A stretch of 64,000 nucleotides of DNA from Daldinia sp. FL1419. Lineage: Eukaryota; Ascomycota; Sordariomycetes; Xylariales; Hypoxylaceae. This document shows, in pieces, positions 46,254 to 57,628 of this stretch. The DNA lies in assembly GCA_025201765.1 (NCBI GenBank), contig MU623467.1, positions 7,956-71,955 on the forward strand, read 5' to 3'. Every line of letters starts with the position of its first letter. Positions within the stretch are counted from its first letter, which is position 1. The translations under genes were made by a program, and so were the position numbers. The notes beneath the pieces were generated by a model. It was not told the DNA's origin and ran no database searches. It saw only the letters and a list, made by a program, of their open reading frames with translations.

Positions 46254-49200
46254 GTCAAGTTTAATCAGACTTCTTCTTTGGGCGCCGCTTGATAGGAGTA
46301 TGAGGTGATATTTCTTTCAAGTCAGCCGTTAGCGATACGACTTTCTGGCTTCCCAATACCAAAGAGTTAAATGTAAGCATTAATGGTATAATGATGCAAG
46401 AAACTCGCGCTTCAGACCCTGTTTGATGAAGAGCCCATCCGCGAATGTAATAAATGTGCCGACCTGCTCTCCTGAATTATTCGAAACGAAGCTGTCACGG
46501 GTAGTATCAATTTGACTGTATCAAGGGTAACAGGCAGGATCCTAGTAGTTAAATTAGGTCCTCACGGGGGTTGAAGTGGTTGCCGTAGCCGTGGAACTAG
46601 ACCTTTGCGTTCTATTACTCTTTGGATACAATACTCGACAATGGTCGGCGTTCAAATTGGTGTATGGCTTCAAAGCTGGCCGTATCCATACTATAATAAT
46701 CCAAGAGCCGACAAATCGAATCAAGGAGTAAGCAAGCCACCAGATAGTAGAAGAGTTCTCGTAATAAGGAATGACGGCAATAGCAGGTCAGCGTTTTACA
46801 CACTCAAGCCTATGAATGGTTTCGTTGGGGGGTTGAGAGAGGAATATTCAAAACTTATGGGAACCCAGAGCTTGATACGATTTAGAAACGATGCGTGCTT
46901 ATTATAGAGTGGAATGGATGGGACACAGTAGGTACCTAGTAAGAAAGGATTCACGGGAGGGGATAAAGAATCGGCTGGGCCTAGGTTAGCTCGAATCTAT
47001 ATCTTAACAGGTGCAACCGACGCCGTAGATATCGCGACTGAGCCGCAGGGCGGCATTAGTTTGTATATGACAATACAAGTCCGGCGCAACCCACCACGAC
47101 CACGATCCTGAAGCCCGGCGGCTAATATCCCATTATACTCGAACTTACTAATAATATCTATCAAAAGTATGGCTATCTATCTCATAAGTAGCCATAGGTA
47201 TAAGTTCATTTCTTTAGGTGACCCTTTTTACGCTGTTCGCGAATATTCAATCTAAAATATTACCTAAGGTAGGCTGTGGGCAGGTAGTTGGGAGGGTAGT
47301 TGCACGACATATAAAGCCATCAAGGATTCACGCTGCAGGCGTAATGGTTACTTGAAGGAATGGGGAGGGTAGCATATAAGTAGGCGGGCGACGAGGCGTA
47401 CACGTTCTGCTGTAACCCAACCCGCATCTTCGGCCCCCAAATTGTTACGTTTGGTCTATTTTTTCTCCTTTGTGCAAGCCTCCTTTCTACACAAAACTTT
47501 TGAAGGGTACCTAGTTAATCTCGGGTCCTCTTGGTTTGTGGTCTATATATAATAGTTAATATCTTCCCTCCGCCACAAATCTCGCTTAAGAAAGGGGAGA
47601 CTAATAAGAGGGGAAGTTTTTTAATTATGAGTCTCCAGAAGGTGAGATTTACGCTTGTTGCAAAAGATACGATTATTGTATTATATAAGTACTGTGCCCA
47701 ATGAAAGAATTACTTATAGTGCCCAAGTAAGGATAGGTTACTATCTTAAGATTATATATTTAACTCTTTTTTTCGGTGTGTTCCCACTCAGAAATCTGCA
47801 GTACATGGAAGCCGTTAGGAGCTGATTTGCATATTGTAAAGCCTTGCGGAGCCTTGTAATGTAACCAACATCCGCAATAAATAACGTGCTGGGATACGGA
47901 AGTTTTGCTTGTAATCAGGGGTTGCCTTAGGAGGTAGCCTTGGCCGAAAGTGAGCTCGAGTGATATATATCTATCCTCTTGTAGTACCGGCATATAGAGC
48001 TCATTCTACAAGATTTTGTAGAAAGAATCCAAAGAAATTAGTTTCACTTTCGAGCGAAACAGGTACCAAGTTAGTTAATGACACATACGATCTGTCTCGT
48101 TGCGTAGGTAATAAGATTATAAGGTACCTCCTATCTAAGAAGCATCTACTCCTACCGAAGCTCGGTTGATTATCTCCTCACATGGCCGTAGGCACCCGAC
48201 CTGGCCTACTCCGTGTTGGCCACGTCCTGGGAATTAATATTCGTCCCAGGAATGTTAACGTCACTTAATCATTTGTCAACCGAATCAACCCCAGCCACGC
48301 CGCCGCATTGCCTTCTATTTAATCCATAAAATAGGTATTTCTATATACCTAGATAAATTCCATGATAACATGATTTCGTAACGTTCAAACTGCGCTGGTA
48401 TCCATAGACGAAGAGCCTATTCAGTACCATTGAGCAACATGCCAGACATTCTTATCTTCCGTGGTAAAATGACAGCGTAATGCAAAATCCGTGGGGCTCA
48501 TTCAAAGGTAAACTTCTAGTATTAAAAATCGAAAATAATCCGGGCCTTGTCTATCGAAGTAACTCCTGTGGCTGAAAGTGTAAGAACTACTAGTCTCAAG
48601 CTTGCGAAGCGATTGCGTATGACCTGGAAAGATAAATCCAAAATAACTAAAGCTGGCATGGTAGCTTTCGAAAATAGGAGGTTTGTACCCTAGTGGCTTT
48701 GTCCTAGTGTCCTAGGTGACCATCCCTAATAAACGCTAGAAAGGAGAAGGGCGTAATGCCGTGTTACTGATTGTAACCAGCATGCCTTGGGCGCTGTAAG
48801 GTATTAAATATGTGGCTAATAAGTTATAGGTACCTTTCGCCGTATGTATCCGTAGGTTATCTATTATTATTATTATTTATTATTATTTTATCTAAATAGG
48901 TACTCCGGTAATAATAAAAACCAAGAAATTTATAATTAGATACGAAAATAGCGGCTTTAAAACTGATAAATACCTCCTATGTAGTCGTCAGGAGAGGCAA
49001 TATCCCCTCCCATAGTCGTTATCTGACCACTGGTCGTAGCCCTCCACCCCATTGAGCTTTCTTATTGAATCGTCGCGCAAGTCCCGAGGGAAATGTAAGC
49101 GTACATTTTTACATGTCCACAGGATCTGGTGGTTTCGTTGATATTCTTGATCAATGATCACAGTAAAGGACTCCTAGATGGCTACTTGAGTATCGAATGT

Positions 49201-50670
49201 ACCATTGGTAAGATAGGTATTACATCGTACTGTATTCCGATAAAATATACAGAGACAAGGGGTACCTACTTGACTATTTAGGTTTACATACTCCCCGAGT
49301 ACACTTATACTAACCGGCATATGCTGAAATACCCCAGTCTTGCTACCTACATCTTGCGTACAGGCCAAGGGGCACCCAATGTTCTATATAGAATAACTAA
49401 GCGAACGGTACCACGGTATTTTATCGTTTAGGTAATTACTTGCGGGTTGGAGATCAAAGGTTTCTATGAGTTATTAAGTCTAAGTTGAGGTAACTGATTG
49501 ACACGCTCTAAGCTGATAGTGATACGACTCTCCGTTGCCAGACTTGCCCAACCGTGTCCGGGACCATCTCGTTGTGATATCTCAGAAAAATAATATGGAG
49601 CTGCGTCGGTCACTACGACGTAGGTATACCCAGACTTGCTGCTTTTACATACCTAGGTACCTAAGGTTCTGCCTTGGATAGCTAGAGAATGGTGTGGCAT
49701 TTTTGTCATTTCTCGCTCGAGGGATTCCCGACGACTCGGCTAAGCCCCAGCCTGTAGGCGACGGGAATGAGATACCAACCTAAGAGTGAACCCTCTCCCT
49801 AGTATGTCTTTTTGATTAAACTTTAGATATATCGACAGATCTTGCAGGATGGGTTGCCTTCCACGGGGGCCATCCGTGCCTTACCAAATTATGAGCACTG
49901 GGCTGATCAATACCTCTCAAGTCTCAACTGTCAAAGTACCATTTAGTTTCAATGTCGATAGTTTCGAGATTATTCCTTTGACTTGGAAAGATAATGCGAC
50001 AAGCCCCCTAGGCACTCGATTCGTATTCTACATTGATATGAATCTTACTTGAGATTGACGGTCGAGCGAATAACGCAACATTCTAACCGGTTAGCTTGTA
50101 TGTGCTTCGACACCCGTCACGCATAAATAGTTTGGTAGTATTGCAACAATGTGAACGTGCTTCGGACAGCGGCATACGTCAAATACGACAATGAGGCCAT
50201 AACCCCCAACATAACTTGGTGCAAAGGCTCAATAGCTTGTTTTCCTGCATAAACCTGGGTATCTGACCATTGGAGAGTCCTTCCATCTCCTTCCTCGACC
50301 AGGATGGGAACTAGGTAGGTAATGAGCAGTTGCCCTCGGCTGCGTGGAACAAATTACCCTAACCCCAGAAATACGCTCTGCCGAGAATCTATTTGCTGAT
50401 CAAGGACCGAAGGGAACCATAGGGGACGTAGTAAACATCTTGCAGGGGTAAATGTGTAGAAACGATAGCCAGATCGGATACTACGTGAGATATGATCTAT
50501 CACAAGGGAGTGGTCATTCGTAAGATCCCCTTGAAGCAGTTGATACGACTAGGAAATAACAGGCCATACCTATGGCATAAATACGCCTACGGACTGCGTT
50601 AGATGGAATATGTTTGGATAATGAAAACGTAAGCATTGTTGACTTGAGGCAGAATTTAGGCGCGATCAAT
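46254..50670. other. Gene-poor 4.4 kb stretch
   Basis: No secure gene. Frames at about 46385-46900 on the minus strand look partly protein-like but change frame without convincing splice sites, which may mean missed upstream exons of the membrane-protein gene or a decayed gene. ORFs at 47760-47993 (-) and 49849-50052 (+) are short and unassigned. The region is dotted with TAGGTACCTA words (46930, 47505, 49270, 49650) and a TTATTA microsatellite near 48862-48885. Confidence 0.5.
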
Positions 50671-51383
50671 ATGTCTTCTCAAGCAGTGCGTTTAAAAGCT
50701 AATAATAACACATTTCTTAATTTACTAGACTAATATTTTCGCAACAGACCCTCTCCGACACGAAAAGTCGAGTGTATTGTAGCGTACAAGGGAGAAACGG
50801 GCAGCTTTCCCAACCCGACACCAGCATGACCCCGGCGGTTTACGAGTGTCAAAAACTACTTGACGCATCAGTTCAGACGAATCCATCACCGCAAGGGGAT
50901 AGCATCCCGGAAGTTAGCCACCACAGCCAAGATAGACTAAAACTGCTCTCCAAGCAACCTCGCGAGTCTGGTAACCCTCTGAAACCCCACGGCAACGGTA
51001 GCGAACAGCCAGCACACAATCTCCATCCATATGCCTGCTCTAGTCATTCCGCCATATACGCATTGTCTAGTCAACAAACCGCGAGCGACATAAACTGTAC
51101 GACTCCGAAAGAAACAAGCAGTCAGGTCGAAGAAGCTGAAAACTTAGTGCCAACATCCGCGTATCGAGATCTCCAGCAATACATGGCCGGGCAGCGAATT
51201 GTCGGCAACCACGCGTTGGAAGTCTGGAGAGCTGAAACTTTGCACGACGGCCCTCTTCGAATGATACCTCGACTCGCTAACCCTGATGACTGGTTTCTTC
51301 AAATGGCAACCGAGTATAGTCGTCATCGGGAAAGCGACTTGGAGACTGTAAGAGGCGATAGTCATGACGAGATCTCCGAATAA
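50671..51383 (+). CDS. Orphan two-exon protein, function unknown
   Basis: A 15-nt first exon (50671-50685, ATG TCT TCT CAA GCA) is followed by donor GTGCGT, a 62-nt intron with a CTAAT branch-like element and acceptor CAACAG. Exon 2 (50748-51383) continues in frame to give 216 residues. The first two thirds are Ser/Gln/Pro/His rich and probably disordered. The C-terminal block (YRDLQQYMAGQRIVGNHALE, then VWRAETLHDGPLRMIPRLA and DDWFLQMATEYSRHRESDLE) has a helical, globular composition. No family recognised. The intron restoring an ATG in good context supports a real gene, but a lineage-restricted or spurious ORF remains possible. Confidence 0.45.
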
Positions 51384-52256
51384 AAGCGTCGATCGGTCAA
51401 ACCTCGTCTACTAGGTATAGAGACTAGGACTAGTTAGGTATTTAGAAAACGTTTAAGGGATATGATTGTTACTAGATCATCTTCTCAGCGGCTGCTGCCC
51501 AAGCTACCTACCTATGCAATATGTGTATATGTAAAATTGCAAATCCATACTTTAGTCGTGAGAGCTCGTGACCATATTGAGCCTCTATAAATATCCGAAG
51601 AGCCCCATTGCGGATTAGAAATCTGCGCGATAATTATTATTATTATTACTACCCCGATTTACCTAAATTATAGTACAGGTATCCGGTCCATCTTTTGGTG
51701 CTTGTTCCGGGTAGGAACCGTGTTCCAGAGAAAACCTACCCGCTACCTATCCGGCTGCGCTCCGTTGCCATGGCTTTGGCTGCTTCCTATGTTCCTATTG
51801 GAACTCACCCTCCAATAGAAATGGTTTAACCAGTGTGAGCATCCCCTTAGTGTGTTGTGAAACACATTGCTTTACACCGGTGGTGGTCCGCTACAGTTCC
51901 TTGTCAACTTCGAGCCCTTTGCGCGATAATTAAAACCAAAAAAAAAAAAAAAAGAGATTATCTCTCATGGGAACCCATCAATATATCGCCGGAGGTCTGC
52001 CTCGAGATTGCTGTATTCTTCCTAGCGATCCAATTCTCGGTAACCACATTTCTGTCTGACTACCTACCTAACTTGGTGAAATGCCCCAACCCCCTTTTCA
52101 CAGTGCGAGGAAGATAGTACCCGGAGTTAAGATACTTGAGGAAAAAAAAAGAAAAAAGAAAAAAAAAGTGCAACGCGTAATACGTGAAAATCGGAATTAT
52201 GTAGATTATTAATGAATACTATCTCTACAATCTATATTGTCCTAGACCTTTAGTTT
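51384..52256. other. Convergent 3' flanks of the orphan gene and the MFS gene
   Basis: 873 bp with an A-run near 51939-51953, purine-rich DNA at 52140-52165 and a TTATTA microsatellite near 51632-51648. No coding region supported. Confidence 0.55.
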
Positions 52257-54004
52257 CTAGACTTCGGCGTGTTCCTCGTGGGAGGAATCTTCGGTAACGC
52301 CTTCCGGCACTTTACTGCCGTCCCATTGACTGGACTTAATGGGGTTAACATGTAACAAGTACATGGTGTCAACCTCTTCTAGGCTTCGGTCTTTGGTTTC
52401 GATCACGAAAAAGTAGACTATGACGATGAGAGCCGCACAGCAACCGGCAAACACGAAGCCGTAGAAATAGTCGATGGCGTCGGTGATAAATCTCGTAAAG
52501 AATGAGATCATACTGTATCAACTATTAGTACACATGTATCTGCCTACCTATATACCATAGCTAGACGGTTTATACTCACAAGTTCCAGAACCAGTTAGAA
52601 GCGGTAGCCAAAGCCATGCAAGGGGCCCTGTATCGGGAAGGGTAGAGTTCAGCCACGACGGCCCACACGAGCGGTCCCCAAGTAGTAGCAAATGCAGCAA
52701 TGGCAAGACAAGAGAATACAATAAGAGCCGAACCGGCTTGGGGAGTGTTCATAGGATTGGTCGAGTCCAAAGCGTAATGGCCTACGAAGGCGTAGATGCT
52801 ATCGTGACGAGAGTCAGTCTCGAGAAATACGAAATCTTTGAGGATAGGGACCAACTTACAAGAAGCAGACCATCATAGCTGCAGCACCCGCGATGAGTGC
52901 CTTTCTGCGCCCAACCTTCTGTACGACATATAAACCGGCGATTGTAGTGGCGACATTAACCGTTCCGAGGACGATTTGGGTAACGTAGCTGTCGCTGAGA
53001 CCGGTGGACTTGAAAACTGTTGTGCCGTAGTAGAAGAAAAAGTTTGCGCCGGTGAGCTGCTGACCAGCTTGGAGCACGATACCTAGGAGAGTCCTGTAAA
53101 GCATCCTTGGTCCGGTAAAGATCTCGAACCAGCTAGCTTTACCGCTGCTCTTCTCCTCGTCTAGCTTTACTCGGATATCGGTAATCTGATCGTGAACGCT
53201 ACGGTGCTGGGCGTCTACGCCAGCTAGTCTGGCGATGGTTTGGCGGGCCTCCTCTTCTCGACCCTTGCGATACGCATGTCGGGGACTCTCGGGAAGCACG
53301 AGAATACCGAGACACAGGACCAAGGACCAGAGGAAGCCGATTCCGTTGGGGATACGCCACGAGGCGCTCGACGTCATGTCTGCAGTGCCCCAATCGACCA
53401 TGTAACTGGTCCAGATGCCGAGGGTGATGAAGAGCTGGTATGTTGACACCAGGATACCACGAATGATGGCCGGGCTACTCTCGGACTGATACATGGGAAC
53501 AAGAACAGAAAGCGCGCCGATGGAGCAGCCGGTGACCAGACGACCAACGGCAAACTGTACCCAAACCGTTTCCGAAGATATTTCGATAACAATCCCGACG
53601 CAAGACCACAGAGCTGAAAGCGATATGGCCAGCCGACGACCGAGAACGTCGGCGAGCTGTCCAGCGATTAAAGCACCGAGCAGACATCCTACAGGGAGAA
53701 GACCGACGATCGTTCCTTGCCTTGCCGCTCCGAATATGTATTCCCCGTTCTCCTGTCTCTCGCCGAAGCGCTGGGCAAAATCCGGCATGTTGAAGAAACC
53801 CGATATCTGACCGCTAACGTAACCGAACATGAATCCTCCTATACTAGCGACGACGCCGAGGAAGACTGCCACGAAGGTAACCTTTTGTTGGTTCGCAGCC
53901 GAGACTTCTGCGCCCTGCTCCGGCTTGGTAGCAGGGCTCGCCGTGGTCGAAGTCCCGGCATCTGGTGTTTCCACCTGATCGGTGTGATGTTTTAAGAATG
54001 GCAT
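52257..54004 (-). CDS. MFS sugar porter family transporter
   Basis: Three exons (52860-54004, 52580-52798, 52257-52512) give 539 residues with twelve predicted membrane helices. Sugar-porter signatures are clear: GGFMFGYVSGQISGF (helix 1), DVLGRRLA (loop 2-3), GRLVTGCSIGALSVLVPMYQ then SESSP (helix 4-5), PESPRHAYRKGR (loop 6-7), QQLTGANFFFYYGTTVF (helix 7) and WAVVAELYPSRYRA with VIETKDRSLEEVD (helix 10 to C-terminal end). The match is to fungal hexose transporters of the HXT/glucose-transporter clade. Substrate cannot be fixed from sequence, although QQLTG..FFFYYGTTVF is usual for glucose/hexose carriers. Both introns restore the family text (VCFF-IYAF, WNF-MISFF). The N terminus (1-40) is cytosolic and Thr/Ala rich. 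Confidence 0.95.
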
Positions 54005-54083
54005 ACTATTATTGACGATGCTGCCTTATAAGTTATGGATGATGGGAATTATTGCAAATGGGATAGGATTTACAAGATGAGTA

Positions 54084-54084
54084 G

Positions 54085-54115
<31 letters not shown>

Positions 54116-54117
54116 AA
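54084..54117. repeat. AAAT tetranucleotide microsatellite
   Basis: About eight uninterrupted copies of AAAT, 80 bp upstream of the MFS transporter start codon. Confidence 0.95.
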
Positions 54118-55712
54118 ACCTGGGGATGTGTGGGATATCTCTCTCTTATTAATAAAGCAATGGTCCCACGGGCGTATTTTAAACCTTGGAGAAGCATTTA
54201 TAGGTACTTTAGTCTACTGCCTCTTTTTACTTTACCTGGTGCCATCGACTAAACCGTGACGAGAAATTAAGACTAAACTCAAACCTTTTTTTTCTTTTCT
54301 TTTCTTTTCTTTCTTTTTTTTTTCAACTTTTACTTCCTTTTCCCCCTGAAATTTGGTCTTTTTTTTTTCGCCCGCTGCGTCATCACCCCATTCCGGGCTC
54401 GTGACGGCGTGTCGCGCGAGTTGCACTTACGATAGTACGTCGGGATAATTATCAATGTTGATCGGCGGTCCCGATGGAACCATAGAGCACCCACATATAT
54501 GGGGCCATCATGAGCACTCACGTACTGAGAGCTCCGCTGCGGTTAGTCCCGACAGAGCCGCTCTCCGGCGGATCCGACTTTTCTAGCTTCTTATTACATA
54601 CAATAGTTGACTAGGTTTTCTCTTATTCTTTTCTTTTAAACGACCGCCGGACGCCGAGATCCCCTTTTGCCTTAATAAAACAGGCGAAAAGTCTATTCGC
54701 ATGTAGCAGTGAAAAAAGCGATGATACGGAATAACTGTAATTCATGGTAAAACGACGACGTCGTTGATCTCGGACCTTGGTTGATAAGTTCCATGCTAAG
54801 GACGGTTTTTTTTTTTTTTTTTTTCAAAAAAAAAAAGTTATCATTCTCATCCAAGCCCAGAACAAGTATATCGTTCCTAATTTCTCGCGCATACGAGCGA
54901 AACAAAATGCGTCATTGGATAATAAAGCTCAAGGGGACTTTTTAGGCTGGCCGAGCAAGTACCGAGTCGGTCCTGTTGTGGAGCCAAAGCGGCTCTGCCC
55001 TGGGTCTCGAGTTCAACAAAAACTTCTTTACATTTTTACACCGTCGCCGAGATGGAAAAACAGACGATGAAAAGCCTGGAGGGGGAAGGGGGAGAAACAG
55101 TTCATCTCCTTTCGCCCCGTATGATGGAATGGTGATATTGAAACGCCGGTGGTACGGTAATATTATACTATGGAGAGACCCCGCGCTATATTACCATATT
55201 TTCCAGTCACATGGCGTTTCTTTCCAAGCGGAGATCTCTAATAAAGTGGAAAGTAATTAAAATAAAAATAAAAATGAAAATAAAAATGAAAAATGAGAGA
55301 AAGAAAGAAAGAGAGAGAGAGATAGGGAAAACCTCATCTTCCACTCTTCTTCCCTCACGTTTTGGCCCCCCGTATCGTCTTCTACCACTACCTATTCAAC
55401 CCCCTCCCCCCTCCCCCCTCGTCCCCAGCCCCCAGCTTGATCACGGGCAATATACCCCAGTGCTCCCTCTGCTAGAACAAGGAGAGAGTCCGTTTAGAAT
55501 AATTCTAGATGCTTTATCGCCCCCTTAACAGTTGGGGCTGTTATGGCTAGGTATGCTAGGTAGCAATAAAGGTAGTTAGAAGAAAAAGGGGGTGAGAAAG
55601 GGGAAACGTATCCCCTCACAAGTCACAACTTTATATCCTAAGCCGTAGTAATCAACTTGGGGATCATGTCACCTCATCAATAAACCCCATCTCCGATCAT
55701 ATCTCTGGGGAA

Positions 55713-55997
55713 TCAGATAAAATCGAAGGCTTCAGATGCACTGAAATCGATCTCTTCATCTAATGAACATCTCTGTAACCCAAACTTTCGGTTCATCATG
55801 TCCCTTGGCCCCTTCTTCAAGTGGTCCCAGACGTTACCCACCGCAAACCAAGTTTCGGTGGGTGGAAATGCGGGAGGGTTATTTCCCTTACGGGCCACAT
55901 CCTGTTTCCCCCTAATGAAAGCCTCATTCTTTAAGGCCTCTGTTTCATATGCTACACTTTCAAACTTCTGTACGGCCGTGGGCCTTCGCTTCCGCAG
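55713..55997 (-). pseudogene. Protein-like open fragment, possible gene remnant or last exon
   Basis: A 94-codon open stretch on the minus strand has protein-like composition, with a basic start (LRKRRPTAVQKFESVAYETE), a central PPAFPPTETWFAVGNVWDHL and an end CSLDEEIDFSASEAFDFI before a TGA. It is preceded by a stop and has no early ATG. A CGTACAG acceptor lies just before KFESV, so it could be a terminal exon whose upstream exons I cannot find, or the remnant of a decayed gene. No family recognised. Confidence 0.3.
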
Positions 55998-56664
55998 TCA
56001 CATTATTCTCAACTTCTGGCTTTCCTGACAATATTCTAGAGGAAGCGACTTTCTTATCATCCTAAAAGACGGATTCCTAGGGCTTGCCGGTTGTTTCTAG
56101 CACGAAACTACCTAACTAACATATTTAAGTTGTAATACCTACCATCCTAGGCTCATTAAACACGTCGCCATCGGGTATAGCTAGGTACCTATTCAACCCC
56201 ATACCCACAATCAAGGAAGGAGTCATGAACCCGAGCTATGTATATTCCTCCTTCGATGGTGGGCCACTGAAGAGCATTTGATTATAGACGTTCGCATTCA
56301 CGATGTTACCAACCAGAATACAGGACCTAGTTAGGTAGATATGGCAAGCAAGAGGTGAACGAGTATAATTTTATTTAGTTTAACCTCTCTGCTTATTGCT
56401 CTAGGATATCAAACTTCAGCATTTCTTGTAATAAGTATAAGTTAACATTCGGGATTCAGATCCGCTCGCAACTCAACGTTATCCCTATAAACCTTTAAGC
56501 GATAGGCCTTTACCTATTTGAATAGTTAGATATCTAATATAGGATATGCCAAATTTACGTTCATACTAGAGGGAGCGGGGGTACATCGTGTATTAAGACT
56601 TAGACAGGGTGAATAGGGGGTTGTAGGCTATGCATGTGAGCAGATGTTAGACCAAGCTTATACT

Positions 56665-56670
56665 TATAAA
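56665..56670 (+). promoter_or_regulatory. TATA box of the 5S rRNA gene
   Basis: TATAAA occupies -29 to -24 relative to the 5S start at 56694. Dispersed 5S genes of Neurospora need a TATA element at about -29 in addition to the internal control regions (established knowledge), so the spacing is a strong sign that this copy is active. Confidence 0.8.
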
Positions 56671-56693
56671 GTGAAAAGACGGACATAGATTTC

Positions 56694-56812
56694 ACGTACG
56701 ACCATAGGATCTGGAAAACTCGGGATCCCGTCCGCTCTCCCATAGATAAGCCAGATACCGCCGGATCAGTAGTTGGGTCGGTGACGACCAGCGAATCCCC
56801 GGTGTTGTACGT
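56694..56812 (+). rRNA. rrf1: 5S ribosomal RNA gene, free-standing
   Basis: About 119 nt beginning ACGTACGACCATAGGATCTG and ending GGTGTTGTACGTC. It carries the fungal 5S landmarks CCCGTCCGCTCTCCCATAG, GTTGGGTCGGTGACGACCAG and CGAATCCC, and the 5' and 3' ends pair. A TATA box lies at -29 and a T-run (56822-56830) follows as RNA polymerase III terminator. No rDNA surrounds it, so it is a dispersed copy, as is usual in Pezizomycotina. Sequence variation from textbook 5S types suggests one member of a mixed family. The gene symbol is generic. Confidence 0.92.
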
Positions 56813-57628
56813 CTTCTTACTCTTTTTTTTTCTTCGCCTATAGTCTGTAAGACTTACCTATAATACCGGTGCGCAAGTACCTCCTTAATATATTTATCCC
56901 TTTCATCTTCTTTTTTTTTCTTCATTCAAAAACCTTTCTAGTTCACCCCAGAGAGGTATGCTATCTTCCAGACCACGTCCACGTACGGATCCGTAGAATT
57001 TGTTGACTACTCCGGCTCGTCGTCATTCTCAGACCAATATATTTCGCCCCAGACCCAACCCGCACAGTAGGTCAGGCTTCATTCGTATAACTTAAGAGGT
57101 ACGTAGCCTACAAGGTATGAACTGGTTTTTGTGGATATAAGACGAGAAACACGGTTAGTTTTCCTTGGTACAATATTAGTGTTACATCCGGCGGGATCTC
57201 TCGCTTGGTTGGACTTTACCGTAGGAAAAGATCGCCGACACACGCAAGATAAAATTCTTAACTGCAACGACGGTCTAGGTACTCGTGCGAATAATAATGT
57301 AGGGGTCATCTCACTACGTTATCCGACCAGGAATTTAGTAGCTTGATTTGGTTTCTTTAACGTACATATATGTATGTTACTTGCCGTTACTTGCCATTAC
57401 TCGCTATGAACATCTAGCGTAAACTTCATAGTGAAATTGGAAAGCTTTCCCGTGGGTGGGAAATTCGTGGAGCATCCCCAAGCAAGTTGAAACCGTAATA
57501 TCACCGGTCGTGCTCTTACTATTTCTTGAAATCATAGCAAATGGATATAGGAACCCATCAACAGCCGGACCCCACCGCATACATACGACATCTCCAAGAC
57601 GGAAAAGAGTAAATCTGACTCAATCGTT
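56813..57628. other. Intergenic after the 5S gene
   Basis: 816 bp with the 5S terminator T-run, another T-run near 56911-56919 and no supportable coding region. Its right end is the 3' flank of the barrel-domain gene. Confidence 0.55.

Larger units (their letters stand above)
54005..56693. other. Promoter of the MFS gene and gene-poor DNA
   Basis: Holds an AAAT microsatellite (54084-54117), pyrimidine-rich tracts (54284-54370), a T-run/A-run pair (54806-54836), purine-rich DNA at 55290-55330 and one protein-like fragment (55713-55997) listed separately. No intact gene supported. Confidence 0.55.

Noticed and set aside
47760..47993. 77-codon minus ORF
   Set aside because: Unassigned, no support beyond being open.
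49849..50052. 67-codon plus ORF with varied composition
   Set aside because: No family, no splice links and no promoter context; not enough to call a gene.
54806..54836. T-run followed by A-run as a possible terminator or origin
   Set aside because: Simple homopolymers; no flanking gene ends or origin motif to support either role.
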